Shown here: positions 22,746 to 34,889 of the stretch, piece after piece
Layout of the letters: each line of letters opens with the position of its first letter
Position numbering within the stretch: position 1 is the first letter of the stretch
NCBI RefSeq assembly: GCF_033958435.1
Contig: NC_134137.1
Span: forward strand, 176,589,501 to 176,653,500
Direction of reading: 5' to 3'
Origin: Carettochelys insculpta
Taxonomy: Eukaryota > Chordata > Testudines > Carettochelyidae
DNA: 64,000 bases
Made by a program: the position numbers and the translations under genes
Notes under the pieces: model-generated
The model's input: the letters and a program-made list of their open reading frames with translations, nothing else
Databases searched by the model: none
What the model was told of the DNA's origin: nothing

Positions 22746-25700
22746 TAGATGTACAGCCTACAGATGAATATACATTGCCTATCATACTGTATACTAGTGC
22801 AATAAACAAGCAAGATGTATAGTAGAACCTTACTAATTCACACTACTGGCTAGCAAATGATTTGTGAATTATTATCATATTGCAAGCTAATGAATAAATG
22901 AACAAAGGCAAGAAATAAGCAAACATAATGTATCACATAATATACTTTGTTCATTTATCTTGACAGCAGTCATTCATTTAGCTTATTTATGTTAATAATT
23001 CAGAAGACTGTAATGGAATATTTGGTGTAATAAATGTTGCAGAAATCACAAAATCTTATCAGTAAGACCACACTACAACATCCTGCCATTGCTTTGAGGA
23101 AGGCAAAGATTGCACATTTATGGATATGCAACATAACATGCATATTAGCAAGTTCTACTCTGTTTACATTTTGAATATGTTGTTTTTTTCTATACGAGTT
23201 AAATGAAAGCCCTTTGTTCAGAATCCTCTTCTTAATAGGACTTTCTTCTGAAGCCTGACTGGATGAAACTTGCTGGCAAACATGGCAAAAATGAACACTT
23301 TAGAAGCATGTCAAAAGCAAATCCCAGCTTTAGATCCTAAAAGGTCAACCAGCGTATTTTAGCTGTTGACAAGTATTAATGACAGTGTGTTTTGAAAATA
23401 AAGTGCACTATATCTGGTTTCATGCTCCTAAGATTTCTTTCAATAATATGCTGAAGTGTCATTTGGATTCATCTGAGGATTTCAAATTGTCAGACTGAAT
23501 CAAATTAGTAGTCTCTCTCTGCTGACTTTCTTAAATATCCATTTTTAATCTTTCCAAATATCATTTCATAAACTGCTGTGCTCTTTCTCTTGCCAGCCAG
23601 TCATGCTCTTAAGCATTATTAAAAATACTAGAGAGTTAAACTGAACCCTTGGAAGACACAAGGATTCTGAGCTCACTTAATAAAATGGGTTTTCTACCTT
23701 TGACCAAAATAGTCACCCAGGCTCTCCAATCTCATAATTAAAGCAAACATCAGCCGTGTGTGGATATTTTCAGCAGTTATATGGTGTTGTAAATGCCTGT
23801 GTTTAGACAGCTCGATAAGGCACATAATTAGTTGGAGTACACTAACATGTCACTACAAAGCACATCCTCCAGACAGGTGATAAAAACAAAATGAAAAATG
23901 CTATTCGGGGCTAACTGCTGTCCTTATTAAAGTTATATTTGATTAAATGAGTTTTTTTCTCTCTTGTATTTCATTAGGACAGAGCTGCAGCCCAATGAAT
24001 TTTTTAGGCTATTGAACTTGTGCTGCTTTTTATTATTACATTTTTCATATTCGATATTTATGATGAGAAGACACCAGGAATTACAACAGAAATTATTCAT
24101 TTTCCCTTCTTCTTTCTCTTTTCCCCTTCCAGAGACATTATCTAAAAGATATAGGGGACGGGGGTAACAGAGGCCTATCTAGGAAAGCAGACGATTTTTA
24201 CTAACCTACCCATCATTTTAACTTTCCTCTTGTTCCTTATAGCATCTGGCTCCTTTCGCAGCAGACAAGTACACTTTATAGGAAAGAGACTAAAACCTTG
24301 CTCACACAAGAAGCAGAACTGCGAAATCACTCCTGAACTCTGGTCGCAGAAGTGAAGTCAAATGAAAAGTCCCTGAGCTAGCCCAGAGCCCCACTGCTAT
24401 GCACTTAGGCATTTGCTGTCAATTCTGTTTTCTGACCAATGCCGTCCTCAGGAAAATCTGATGTAGATGGGACATTCTAAGCATGGACCTCCACCTGCTC
24501 CCTCTGTTGCATCAGTTCTCCCTGTAGACAAATCCAAGGCCAGGCACTCTGACTGCACAGAGAGGAGTTCGTAGGGAGAGGGAGAATCAGAGTAGGTAGG
24601 AATGGGTGCGTGGGGGTGTACTGCATACATCTTTCCCAGTGACAGGTTGAAGGGGCTGTATCATGCCTTTCTTCACTCTTGAATCCCACAACCATTGCTT
24701 GTGGGGCCTGGAGGTCCAGAATGGGTCATGGAAACCCTGGCCTGTAGCATAATACATGGGACCCATGGTTTATGGGGCCAGATCAAGGAAAGGAAGTGGG
24801 GAGCACACATCATTCCCTGACAGAACAATACGGGGGTATGGGAGAAAACTCCCTTACCCACACCAATGTTTTATCTAAGGGAGACTGTCTGATTCCATGT
24901 AATTAATGGTTCAAGAATTAAACTCATAGGTTAAAAAATTATAGCCCCACATTCTGAGAGAAACAAGTTCTGTTCGAACCCTGAAGTGCATCTGTACAGA
25001 AGAGGCAAAAATGTATTTTTTACAGCAGCTACAGTTATTAAAACATATTCTTTGAACCAGCTCTCCACAACTGTCAGGTGAAAAAAACTGATGCTATCCA
25101 CAGTAAATGTTAAGCAGGTATTTTTGTTTGTGACATTCACTTATTTAGTCACCTTTGCTCATTCACCAGCTTTCTTTTTGTTTTCTCAGTGTTCCAGCTG
25201 ATATAAATTGCTGTGGTGCATTGTACTTCCCATGGAGCGAACAGTATAGATGTTCTCAAGACTTTATTATCAGTGTTCCCTCTGGTTGAGATTACCTATT
25301 TAAGTCCTCACCAAGGCAGTGAAGGTGATAAATAATCATTAAGGCCGACCTAAATTACCAATTTGCGATAAATACTTTTGGACACTAGTGAACAGCAGGT
25401 GATTCAAAGAACGAGAGAGCTGAGATTTTTTTTTTAAGTTAAAATTAAACTATAAAATCTTCCAGGGGAAATTATGAGAGTAAGAAAATGATTAGCACTT
25501 ATAATTTCTAGGCCCACTTTTCTTAGGCAATGTTACAAAGAGAGCAATTTTATCACCATAATTTCCCCAACACCACAGAATTGAAGCAGCTCTACCTGCA
25601 GTTATGAAGCTGTATCTCTTTCTCTGTCCGTACCCCTTTTCTCAGAATCTCACATGCCTTGCAAGAAACTGTGGCAAGTCCCTTTCTCCTTTTTCTTTGC

Positions 25701-28700
25701 ATCCAGCTTCCACTTCTGCTCCCAACATTCTGACTATGCTTCCAGGGCCCTCTCTCTTTTCGTTTATGCTTTTCTTCCAAATTTCCATCTTTTCCTCTGA
25801 GATCGTCCCTATACTATCCAGGGGTTCACCTATACCACCATGTAGACTGCACCACTTTACTACAGACTTGGTCATCTTCCATCAGTCAATGCTTGTCATA
25901 TCACTTGGATGCTTCTGTGGACCAAGGGTGGCTGAACTGTCAAATCAAGCTCTTAGTACTCGCTAGTGAACCTGAAGGGCATTTTAGAAAACCTGCAGTT
26001 TAAAGAGATCTGTGCCATTCAGAATGTTTGATCCTATGGCATCTGAACTGATTCATGTTTTCTAGACTGCCCTCTGTGAAAAGTACTGAGTACTAGGAAG
26101 GCTTTGGTGCGTTCGGAATTTTAAAACTTTCCAGAGGTGACTGTGCACTACATAGCAACTTTCAAAAAACTAATGTTGATATGTCAAGTAGGTGATGTCA
26201 CTTCCTGCTCTAACACTATTGGGCAATTGGACAAATAAAATGTAACTACAGATTATAGAACAGTAACATCAAACCACGGATTAAGAAAACTGAAGGAAGA
26301 AAAATCCTCAGTATCCAATACTTTTGTTGTTCACATTCCCACAAACATCACACCCTACCAGATCAAAGTAGTCTATTTCTTTTTTCAGCCTTCTTTGCCA
26401 GCCCTGAAATTTACATATTTTGAAAATATTTCAGTTGTTCCATAATCAATGTACACTATGCTTGAAACTAAGTGCACTCTAAAACTGTGCCATGATGAAT
26501 ACATTGCCTTGCCTTTGTCGTGGTACGTGTGGGTTCTAAACATTTAAATATAAAGCCATTGAAATCCCTGGTTGAAGGAAGCAGGAATCTTTTCATGTCA
26601 GCTCTGATGTAAATATTAAACTTTCACTAATGCTAATTAGCCTAAACCCTGCATCAGCTATCAAAATTCCACAGCTAGAAAGAGATCAGTCTATGCTTAA
26701 CAGTTGAACATTCCTATCTAACTCAATTTATAGATCGCATTAAATAAACTTATTAGCCCTGCCCATCAAATTTCTTTAACACACAGAGAAGAAATCAATA
26801 ATACATACCTGAACTGTAACATAATAAGCTTTGCACATTTCCATGTCTATTTACACCTTAACAAAATTCAAAGCTAAATATCTGCCTGCAAAACTCAGCT
26901 CCTGGGGGGACCGGATGGCTTTGAATTGTGCTTCTGGAATGTCGAGTCTTTTCCTTCTGGTCCAGCAGTCCTCAGGTCATGAGTCTGAAAGTCATTGTTA
27001 CTGGTTGGCTATAGGATGGGCTACATAAAATAAGCTGATGGTCTCAGTCCAGCTGTGAGAGAAAAGTGTTCATATCATCCAAATCACCACCATATATGGG
27101 ATCAATTAGAAAACTTCTTGATAGTGGTTGCGGCAAAGAGGTGAAGGATTAAGTGGATATAGCAAATAGCTTACCATCTTTGCTGTCAAATCAGCAAGAG
27201 CTCTCCAGATGACAGCCGAGACCCACTGGCAACATAGGAAAGCTCTCCACCCTCCATGCTTGATGTGCCCTGTGGATAAATAAAGGACTTCATTCTTTGG
27301 AGCTAGCCACCCAGAAACTTTTACAATTACTATATTCCATGCCATTTTTTAAAAATCTGGTTTCCATTTTAAGTGTTTGTTTCCATGTTTTACAAATATT
27401 CACAATAACTGCCCACTAGAATAAGAAGATGGAAAAAGAAACTGCGTGTTCATCATGCCAAAACAATGTGTCCTCATTTGCCAGGAATTATGAAGAAAAT
27501 ATTTTCAATAGTCTGCAGGCAACATATGTGCACATAAAAGTTCTGTGACAATAGCCCTTTTTGCATGGTCAACAATATTCACAGTGTTGAAATCACTTCT
27601 ACAGAATTTATATACAAGCATCTCACTCATATTCCACAGAAAATTTTCATTTTAGTATTCCCTTCTAGTTCCTAATTTTCTGATAATTACATATCCACTG
27701 TTTACTTTTGAAATCATCAAATTTCCACTATGAAGCAGTGAGGACAACAAACATAGCATGGCAGAACTGATTTCTGCACCTGCTCTTTTTCCCTCTTGAC
27801 CATTACACACTGACACCTGAAGCTTAATTTGAGTCTGATGGGACAGCATATTTAATAATTCAAACAAAAACTGCACATTGGTGATTTTAAAAACAGTTGC
27901 TTCACATACTATATCCTCCTGCTTCTGAAAAGAAAGGTCCTTTTTTCCTTCTTTATTTAATACAATAGATAACAAGAACAGAGGAAGGTGATCTACCTAT
28001 GAGTCAACACTTTACTTATAAGCCACATAAATGCTAACTAAAAAGTATAAACAGATCTGCACTGTTCCAGTCTTTCCTGGAGAAAATCTGTTTCCCTACT
28101 GCAAAGAATACTGAAATGGATGTTAACAGATTAAGCTGTAACTTGCTCTGCTAAATATTTAGAGCTGTTATTTATCACTGCACAAAATCCCCACATACTG
28201 AAGGCCTAATTTATAAAACTATGGCTTTTCCATAGTTCACATTAGTTTTATAAAATATGTATACGTAAGCTAGAGAGGAACATTATTCCTCATTTATGAC
28301 AGAGGTGTAATTTGTACAGTAAGCTTGAATAAAAGATGAGAAGAAGAATTACAGGACTTTTCTATAACACCGTAAGTTGGTTTATGCAAACATACTTCTG
28401 TGAAACCGGAGAACACTGAGAAACCATGCTAATGGCTTTGTGTTCTATCCCGTGTTAGATTTAGGTTCACAAATATCTGTGCATATTTATCCCTGCATTT
28501 GTTTTTGTACAAATTAAGGACTATGTGGAAAATACATACATTTCTCATTTTTAGTCTGATATTTCATCAGAGCTATTGCACATAAGCATAACCTATACAT
28601 CCAAAAGCTATATGTATGCCTCTCTCTCACACACACAGAGTAATTGTAATGTTTGTGAAAAAAAATTACCTTGATTAAACATCCCACAAAATATGTTACA

Positions 28701-29355
28701 CAAAGTTAGGTATATTTATAATGAATTTGCATACAAGGGCTAGAGCTTACAATTGTGCTGCACATGTAATTCAATGGAGTTTTGCTCTTGAAAGGGATGG
28801 AACATGAGGATCTAACAATATTTATTTATAGTGTTTCAAGCTATAACCTTATCTTCAGTTCTAAATCTGCATTATATATGCCTTACATTTTGCTCTTGAG
28901 CTTTCTCAACACACACAGTCTATACAGAAAGACAGCACTGGTCATCTGGCAGGCTGAATTTGAAATACTGACTCAGTGGCAAAAGGTTCTATAATACATT
29001 AGCAATCGTCTGATCCATGCAGTTCAACAAGTTTGACAAAGCTGCTGCAATTTTATGGGAAAATTAGCCTTTTATAAAGGAACTGTTTTGCTGTCCTGTG
29101 GCCCTTTTGTGTTTTCTTGGTTCTACAGAAGCTTGGGGTAGAGCTTACAGTCTAATTGACATACAGTTTTTCCTTGGCTCCTTTCATATACAATTCAGTC
29201 TGTGTCAGACTTTTGTCCATTTGACCTCCAGCCAATGTGCATTTTCTCAAGATGAATGGCTATGCATCAACAACAGGAATTATTCAGGTGGCTTTTGTTT
29301 GTTAAAATTTATGATGTGTTAAAATTGGTACAATGTCAGTCAAAGTAGAGTTAAA
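22746..29355. other. 6.6 kb AT-rich stretch with no recognised repeat or gene
   Basis: No LINE, MITE or LTR signature was recognised. ORFs are short and unlike any family I know. A T/C-rich patch at 25600-25830 and a moderately GC-richer patch at 24440-24800 stand out slightly. Intron, regulatory DNA or very old repeats are all possible. Confidence 0.4.
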
Positions 29356-29360
29356 CGTCC

Positions 29361-30134
29361 TGTCATGGGGTGAACTCACCACCTGGCGCCTCTGTCTGGT
29401 TGATAAGGGAGTTAGCTCATTCTCCTCAGGATGGTGCCTTCCTCTGGCCAGTGTGTTATCTGCCGCCACTTCCCACTCTACCTCATGCTCTGCTCAGGAC
29501 CCACATCACCCCCAGGATTGCTTGGTCCTCTTCAGGACACTGCCCTCTGGCAATGCTTGCTCCAGTCTGTCAGCCCCTTCCAGGTCAGGGCTCTCACCAC
29601 TGCAGCCAGTGGTGGCCTCTTCCTGGTCCTTTGGCTCAGAGGTAAGCCACAGCCTGTATGTGCCTGGGCTGGTGTGGGTAAGCATTGCATGAGGTGGGAG
29701 GGGAGGGACTCAGCCCCACCCACTAATCTGAGTCCTGGCCCTTGGAATCTTCAGCCACAGCATTGGCCTGCCCTCCTCTTCTCTCCCTTCACGGCCTTAC
29801 TGTCTAGGCTATTTCCCCAAGACTACGTTGCACCTTCTGTGCTCCTACCTCAAGGGCTGCAGTTTGGGACAAGTCAGGATGGAACCTTCCCCAAGCTCCC
29901 CTTAGCCTGCCCAGCACTGCCCCATCTAAAGTGCCAGCTCTTCTTGGGAGCTGGTGCTGCACCTTCCCTGGCCAGCTCCCTCCTGATCCAGCTCCGCTGG
30001 AGCAGCTCCTTATATGCTGCATTGCTCCAGCAAGTTGCTCTCTGACTGACTCCACCGGGAGCCATTCATCCATTGGCTGAGGTGCTGCACAGGCTCCTTT
30101 AGCCTTACAGGAGTGGGGTCCTGGCCCCACTACA
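29361..30134 (+). mobile_element. Solo-LTR-like GC-rich block
   Basis: Begins TGTCATGGGGTGAACTC and ends CCCCACTACA, giving the TG..CA ends of an LTR, and is much GC-richer than both flanks. The five bases outside are CGTCC on the left and CTTCC on the right, a 5-bp duplication with one mismatch. Length is 774 bp. No primer-binding site, polypurine tract or gag/pol is adjacent, so a solo LTR formed by recombination is the simplest reading. Strand is inferred only from the end order. The ORFs across it are low-significance. Confidence 0.5.
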
Positions 30135-30305
30135 CTTCCCCAAAATCTTGATCCCAAACCAGCTTAAATCCAACAACAGCTAAAAAGGAAAGTAACTCAT
30201 AAGATTTTCATGTTTTCATCAAAGATTTTCCAGTGTCAGATGACACTCTCTACATATATTTAATATGACATGAAATATAACTTATACATTATTTAAAGAG
30301 TAACA

Positions 30306-30335
30306 TGTTTTGTTTTGTTTTGTTTTGTTTTGTTT
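30306..30335. repeat. (TTTTG)n microsatellite
   Basis: About six consecutive TTTTG units. Located between the LTR-like block and the next LINE. Confidence 0.9.
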
Positions 30336-30489
30336 CTGAAGTGATAACCATAACTGAGACTAGTCAAACTCCTGGACCAATGGAGTAAAGAGTTTATTAG
30401 CTCAGGATAATTATTACAGCATTACACATGCGTACCACTTGATTACTATGGTTGCACTAAAATATGTTTTATATGTTCTTTACACATAC

Positions 30490-32560
30490 AAAGATGCCCC
30501 AGCTCTTCTCGATCAGATGCTTGTGACACACCTGGCCTGGAGCAATGACAAAGAGAATGTCTCCAGGAAATCAGTATATACTTGAGCTAAGCAGGAGACT
30601 CGGATCAAATTACGGCAAATGAAAGAGGACTGGTTGAAATATAAAGCAGTTAAACTTCAGGATGCAGCTGATAGATATGATTTTAAAGCATTCAAATGAT
30701 GGGCTGAAGGCAGTCTGTGGGCCACACATTCCTGGCTCTGCACCAGTGTTCTCTGCTGATGGCCTCACTCTGATCACAAATAGTGCTAAACTCTTTGGCC
30801 ACTAGGCTGAACATTCTCATAATGTATTAAACCAGACCTCTACTTTTGACAGCAGTGTTCTTGAAGATATGCCTCAGTGGGCTACTGATTCACAGCTGGT
30901 CATACCACCAACTCTTGATGAATTACAAAAAACAGTTAAACAGATGAAATCTGGAAAGGCATCTGGCAATGATGCAATTCCATTAGAAATGTATAAAGCT
31001 GCTGGTGGCAAGTTGATGTACCATCTCCCCTGTTTATTTATCACCAGTTGTGAGAAGGAGCTAGTCCCCCAGGACTTCAAAGATGCCCTGATTGTACTCG
31101 TACAAGAGAAAAGATGACCCTGCATGCTGTGATGACTACTGGGGCATCTCTCTGCTCTCTGCAGCTGGTAAAATCCCGGCCCACATCCTTTACAACAGGC
31201 TTTCTCTGTGTCTTCAAAAACGGCATCATTCCTGAAAGCCAGTGTGGATTCTGTGCTGGAACTGCTGACATGATATTTACAGGCAGATATATACAAGACA
31301 AACGTGGAGAGAAAGATCGGGACCTCAGTGTGATTTTCACCAACTAGACGCAGGCATTCAGCACAGTCAACAGCAATGGGCTGCAGAAAATGTTTGGGTG
31401 AAACGGCTGTCCTGAAAAATGTATCAATATTGTTTGGTCTTTTCACTACGGCATGCGAGGCTGTGTCCTTTGCAATGGAGAAACATCAGCAACTTTTGAA
31501 ATATCAAACAGTACAGAACAAGAATGTGTCCTTGCTCCTCTCCTGTTCAGCATCTACGTTTCAATGATGCTGCTAGTTACTTTCAATGACTGTATGTTGT
31601 CCGTGTCTATTCAGTTCTGAACAAATGGTTGTATTTTCAGCCTCCAGAGACTTCAGACTCACAGCAAGTTTTCACTACAACTATCCTTGACCTTCTGTGT
31701 GCTGATGACTGTGCACTGTTGGCTCATGCAGTGAAGGATGCACTGGAGCTTTTTGATCACTTTGGACTCACAGTGAACCTCAAGAAGACAGATGTTATGC
31801 TTCAGCCTATTTGGAAAGAGCCCAGCATTCCAGAGACCACTGCTTCTGGTACTGTCTTTAAGGCTGTTGACAAGTTCTGCTACCTCAGAAGTGTACTGTC
31901 CTCTAGTATAAACACATATGATGATTTATCTTCTCAATTAGCCAAAGCCAATGCTGCCTTTGGAAGATATTCCATGGGCATTTGGTCAGACCATGGTATT
32001 AACTCCATACCATGGTAGCAGTTTATCAGGCAGTTGTCCTGAACATCCTGCTGCACTGCTCAGAGTCCTGGGCAATACATTGCCACCAGGTCTTGAAATT
32101 CAATCAGCTCCATATACGCTGTCTGAGGGAGACTGTCCACATGAGTTGGTGGGACAAAATTCCTAACATGGACGTTCTTGAGCTGTGCGGTGTCATGGAC
32201 ATTGAAGCAATGCTTATGAACAGACAGTTTCACTGGATTGGTCATGTTATGAGGATGGATGATACATGGATACCAGAGACAGTCTTCTATGGCTAGCTGG
32301 CTCATGAAAAGCGTTCTATTGGAGGTCCATATAAGCGCTGTAAAGACATCTTAAAGGCCAACATGAAGTCATGCAGCATATCTCCTAGTGGAAATTCTGG
32401 CTCAGGACAGATTGTCCTGGTGGCAAATCATTGTACAGACTCTCAAATGTTTCAAGAATACATGTATCCAGGCATTGCAGGAAGAGTGTAGGCTCCAAAA
32501 AGAATGTTCAACACCTGCAGTAGGTGGATTTTTACGTGACATCCGTAATTAACTCTGGCG
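30490..32560 (+). mobile_element. RTE-like LINE (RT to C-terminus), inactive
   Basis: Readable in shifting frames for about 2 kb. The linker before RT (ALKAVYGP-like, about 30700) precedes PPTLDELQKTVKQMKSGKAS and GNDAIPLEMYKAAGGKLM (about 30907-31018). Then come VPQDFKDALI (about 31063), ESQCGFCAGTADMIF (about 31234-31277) and the active site as CADD (31698-31709). VDKFCYLRSVLSSS and AKANAAFGRYSMGIW follow, then WWDKIPNMDVLELC and WIGHVMRMDD (about 32140-32265). The order fits an RTE-related LINE; the exact clade is uncertain. Stops and frame changes occur throughout, and the endonuclease half is absent, as in a typical 5' truncation. Confidence 0.75.
30869..32296 (+). pseudogene. RTE-like reverse transcriptase, broken
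   Basis: Open segments at 30869-31117, 31114-31347, 31629-32018 and 32012-32296 each carry consecutive pieces of one RT. The active-site FADD is CADD at 31698-31709. The C-terminal WIGHVMRM motif is intact. The protein would copy the element's RNA at the nicked target; this copy cannot encode it. Confidence 0.7.
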
Positions 32561-32772
32561 ATCAAGTATTAGTTCAGTCGCTCACCAATGACATCAGAAA
32601 AGATGAGATCTTTCAATTGACACATCGGTCCACACACAGAACGTAACCCTAAAAGGCTACCAAAAGTCCCTCAACTCTTTTTATCTCGCAGTTTCATATC
32701 ACTTGTCCATGATACACATAGTTATTTCTAATGCTCCAGTTTCCACCGCTTTACTCCCTCTGCACTACCATC
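32561..32772. other. LINE 3' tail region or unassigned
   Basis: Short stretch between the LINE end and a MITE. The LINE's last residues (WRSSISSVAHQ-like) end near 32590; the remainder has no recognised feature. Confidence 0.35.
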
Positions 32773-32780
32773 CATGTAAC

Positions 32781-32990
32781 CAGTGTTCCCTGTAAGCTGT
32801 GCACTTGTGCAGCCACTCAGAAGATATTCAAATGCCACCCAGCTGATTAACAGAGTGCTCACAGCTACAGGTTTTGTTCCCACTAGTGGTGTACATACCC
32901 CCATGCCTTGGTGCACATAACATTTATTCCGCAAATGGATAGAAAAAATCTGGGGGAAAAAATGGATGGAAAAGACTAGAGAGGACATTG
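32781..32990 (+). mobile_element. hAT-like MITE (210 bp) with 8-bp target duplication
   Basis: Starts CAGTGTTCCCTGTAAGCTG and ends AGAGGACATTG, inverted ends of CAGTG type. The flanking octamers are CATGTAAC (32773-32780) and CATATAAC (32991-32998), seven of eight identical. Eight-bp duplications and CA(G)TG termini are the hallmark of hAT transposons. A second, inverted copy lies at 37204-37405. Confidence 0.8.
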
Positions 32991-32999
32991 CATATAACC

Positions 33000-33440
33000 T
33001 CCATCATCCTGATTTCTCCTCTGTTCCAACTTAAAAATGCAAAGTTCCCTTTCCCCCAGAAAAAATATTATTTTTTTTAAAGTGTATGCTATATCTAGAG
33101 CTGTGGAGTGACTGGATGGGCAGAGGCTCCACAGCTGAGGCTACCGTGTGTGGTAGGTAGGTGGATAGGGTACTCTGCTGACAATAGCCAATCATCACTC
33201 CACTGAGAATGCTTCTGAAAATAATCATTGTGCTTTGATATTTAGAGCTATGTTTGGCCAATCGGACTACAGACGTTTTCATACAATATAATTACTGAGA
33301 AATAACAGCACAGCTGTTATGCATATCAGGACTCCTCCACAAGTCACATTACAGGGAATTGAATAAAACAAGGAATAGCTATATAGCTATCAGTCCATAA
33401 CTGTCCAGCGTGCATGAGCTCTGACTGGCTGATGCTAACC
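33000..33440. other. No recognisable feature
   Basis: Nothing supportable by eye. Confidence 0.4.
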
Positions 33441-33456
33441 CTTTAAAAACTATGGT

Positions 33457-33671
33457 AACGGAGAGTAAGCCGTGCTAGTCTATACACTATCCAAACAAAA
33501 AGCAGTCAAGTAGCACTTTAAAGACTAGCAAAATAGTTTATTAGGTGAGCTTACGTGGGACAGACCCACTTCTTCAGACTGGCTATGGTCTGAAGAAGTG
33601 GGTCTGTCCCACGAAAGCTCACCTAATAAACTATTTTGCTAGTCTTTAAAGTGCTACTTGACTGCTTTTTG
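33457..33671. mobile_element. Head-to-head inverted PLE termini with 14-bp target duplication
   Basis: Two arms of roughly 100 bp meet around a short spacer centred near 33580. Each contains CTGAAGAAGTGGGTCTGTCC followed by CAC, then GCTCACCTAATAAA, then AGTCTTTAAAGTGCTACTTG. The left arm is on the minus strand and runs outward to a GCCGTGCTAGTC-like end; the right arm is on the plus strand. The identical 14-mer CTTTAAAAACTATG stands immediately outside both ends (33443-33456 and 33672-33685). So the inverted dimer inserted as one unit. No coding sequence remains. Confidence 0.85.
33590..33616 (+). ncRNA. Hammerhead-ribozyme-like core in PLE end
   Basis: CTGAAGA (33590-33596), a 5-bp stem GTGGG/CCCAC with loop TCTGT, then GAAA (33613-33616). 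This is the CUGANGA..stem II..GAAA layout of hammerhead ribozymes, which are established components of PLE terminal repeats. AGC after the core could pair with a GCT downstream (about 33640) to form stem III. One extra A lies between CTGAAGA and the stem compared with the canonical fold, so activity is doubtful. The left arm has GTAA in place of GAAA. Confidence 0.45.
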
Positions 33672-33689
33672 CTTTAAAAACTATGTGTT

Positions 33690-33995
33690 CTTACACCCCA
33701 CATCAGGAGTATAACAACAGTAGCTGTTTCTTAATAACAAGAATAAAACATGGTGGGGACTATTTTACAATATAAATTTTGGAATGACAAATATGTTGAA
33801 AGCCTACAGCGCACAGCATGAGTAGTAGCGCACATTAATGCTTTGATTACTGAGGAGTACAAAACAGAATACAATATCTTATATTAAATGACTCACCAGC
33901 CATATCTCATCATGAATGACTCTGCTGGAGAAGAGCATGCCCGTTATTGATGCTACTGTTTTTCATAAATTCACATTCATTCTGTCACTGTGGAT
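33690..33995. other. No recognisable feature
   Basis: Nothing supportable by eye. Confidence 0.35.
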
Positions 33996-33999
33996 AGTC

Positions 34000-34860
34000 C
34001 ATTCATTTCTTCATCAGCTGTTTGCCCTGCGGGGTCTGTGCAGCTGGGGCTCTGCTGGCGTTCGTGAACACGAGAAAGGGTTGTCTTCACGGGAAGGACA
34101 ACTTCCAGCGAGCTTCAAGACAAATTTTGAAACTGCAAAGTGGCCTCCAAAGGGGACACACACGTACTCTACAAAAGTGCAGCCTGCAAGCGCACATCTC
34201 GACGCAGACGACTTCAACTAAATCTTCGTGGAGCTAAGAGTAAAAAGACGTGGTTGAGTAAAAGGGGTCAGTACCTGCATAGACATAAAGGCCACACACC
34301 CAGAATGTCTGTGCGATGGAATGGATGAGGCGCCTTGGGGTCCTGCCACGCTCCCCCCCCGCCCCGGCCCCCGAGAAAACACAGAGAGGTCCTCCAAGAA
34401 GGCTAGATTGGCAGCAGAGGAAGCAGTCATGCAGGGGCCAGGAAAACCCTTTAAAAGGAGCTGCAACACAGAGCAACAGCTCTGTGCAACGGAGCCCAAG
34501 GGATGTAGACAGGGGGAAGAGCTGGCTGTTAGGACACCAACATCACAGACAGCACCCTGTGGAGTCTAACTATTCTGGGACTTGAAGATACAGCCCTGAA
34601 GTGAGGGTGAATATTGCCAGGAAGGGAAGCCCTGGGGCCACCATTCTTATTCAGAGTGGGGAATAGACTTGAGATGTTACAGAGGGCATCAGCTTGGGCC
34701 CCTGTTAAAAGATCTATCCCAGAAGCACTGTTTGCGTACGTCGCACGGATGACATGACTCAGAGGGCTGAGTTCCCACAGAAGGTTTAAAGGAGAGAAGG
34801 TGCAGCCACACACACTCAGCCAGAGAGGAGGGCACTTGTGAGAGGTGAGTGCCCACTCTT
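34000..34860. other. GC- and CpG-richer unresolved block
   Basis: Contrasts with AT-rich flanks. It includes a C-run (about 34350-34362), many CpGs (34060-34370), a TTTAAAAG box followed by AACAGAGC-type direct repeats (about 34450-34480), and AGAGGTGAGTG at 34840-34850, which looks like a splice donor. Several overlapping ORFs have no recognisable family. It may be an LTR/leader fragment, a LINE 5' UTR (it abuts a CR1) or a promoter-type CpG patch; I cannot choose. Confidence 0.3.
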
Positions 34861-34889
34861 ACAGTCTATAAATATATTCTGTAAATACA

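Noticed and set aside
24965..25000. GTTCGAACCC resembling a tRNA B box
   Set aside because: No A box at the right spacing and no cloverleaf stems around it.
25265..25340. CAGTGTTCCCTCTGGTTGAG as another hAT-like terminus
   Set aside because: No opposing end or 8-bp duplication; internal sequence does not match the two hAT-like copies.
29431..30045. 204-residue ORF in GC-rich sequence
   Set aside because: Falls inside the LTR-like block and has no recognisable domain; high GC lowers stop frequency.
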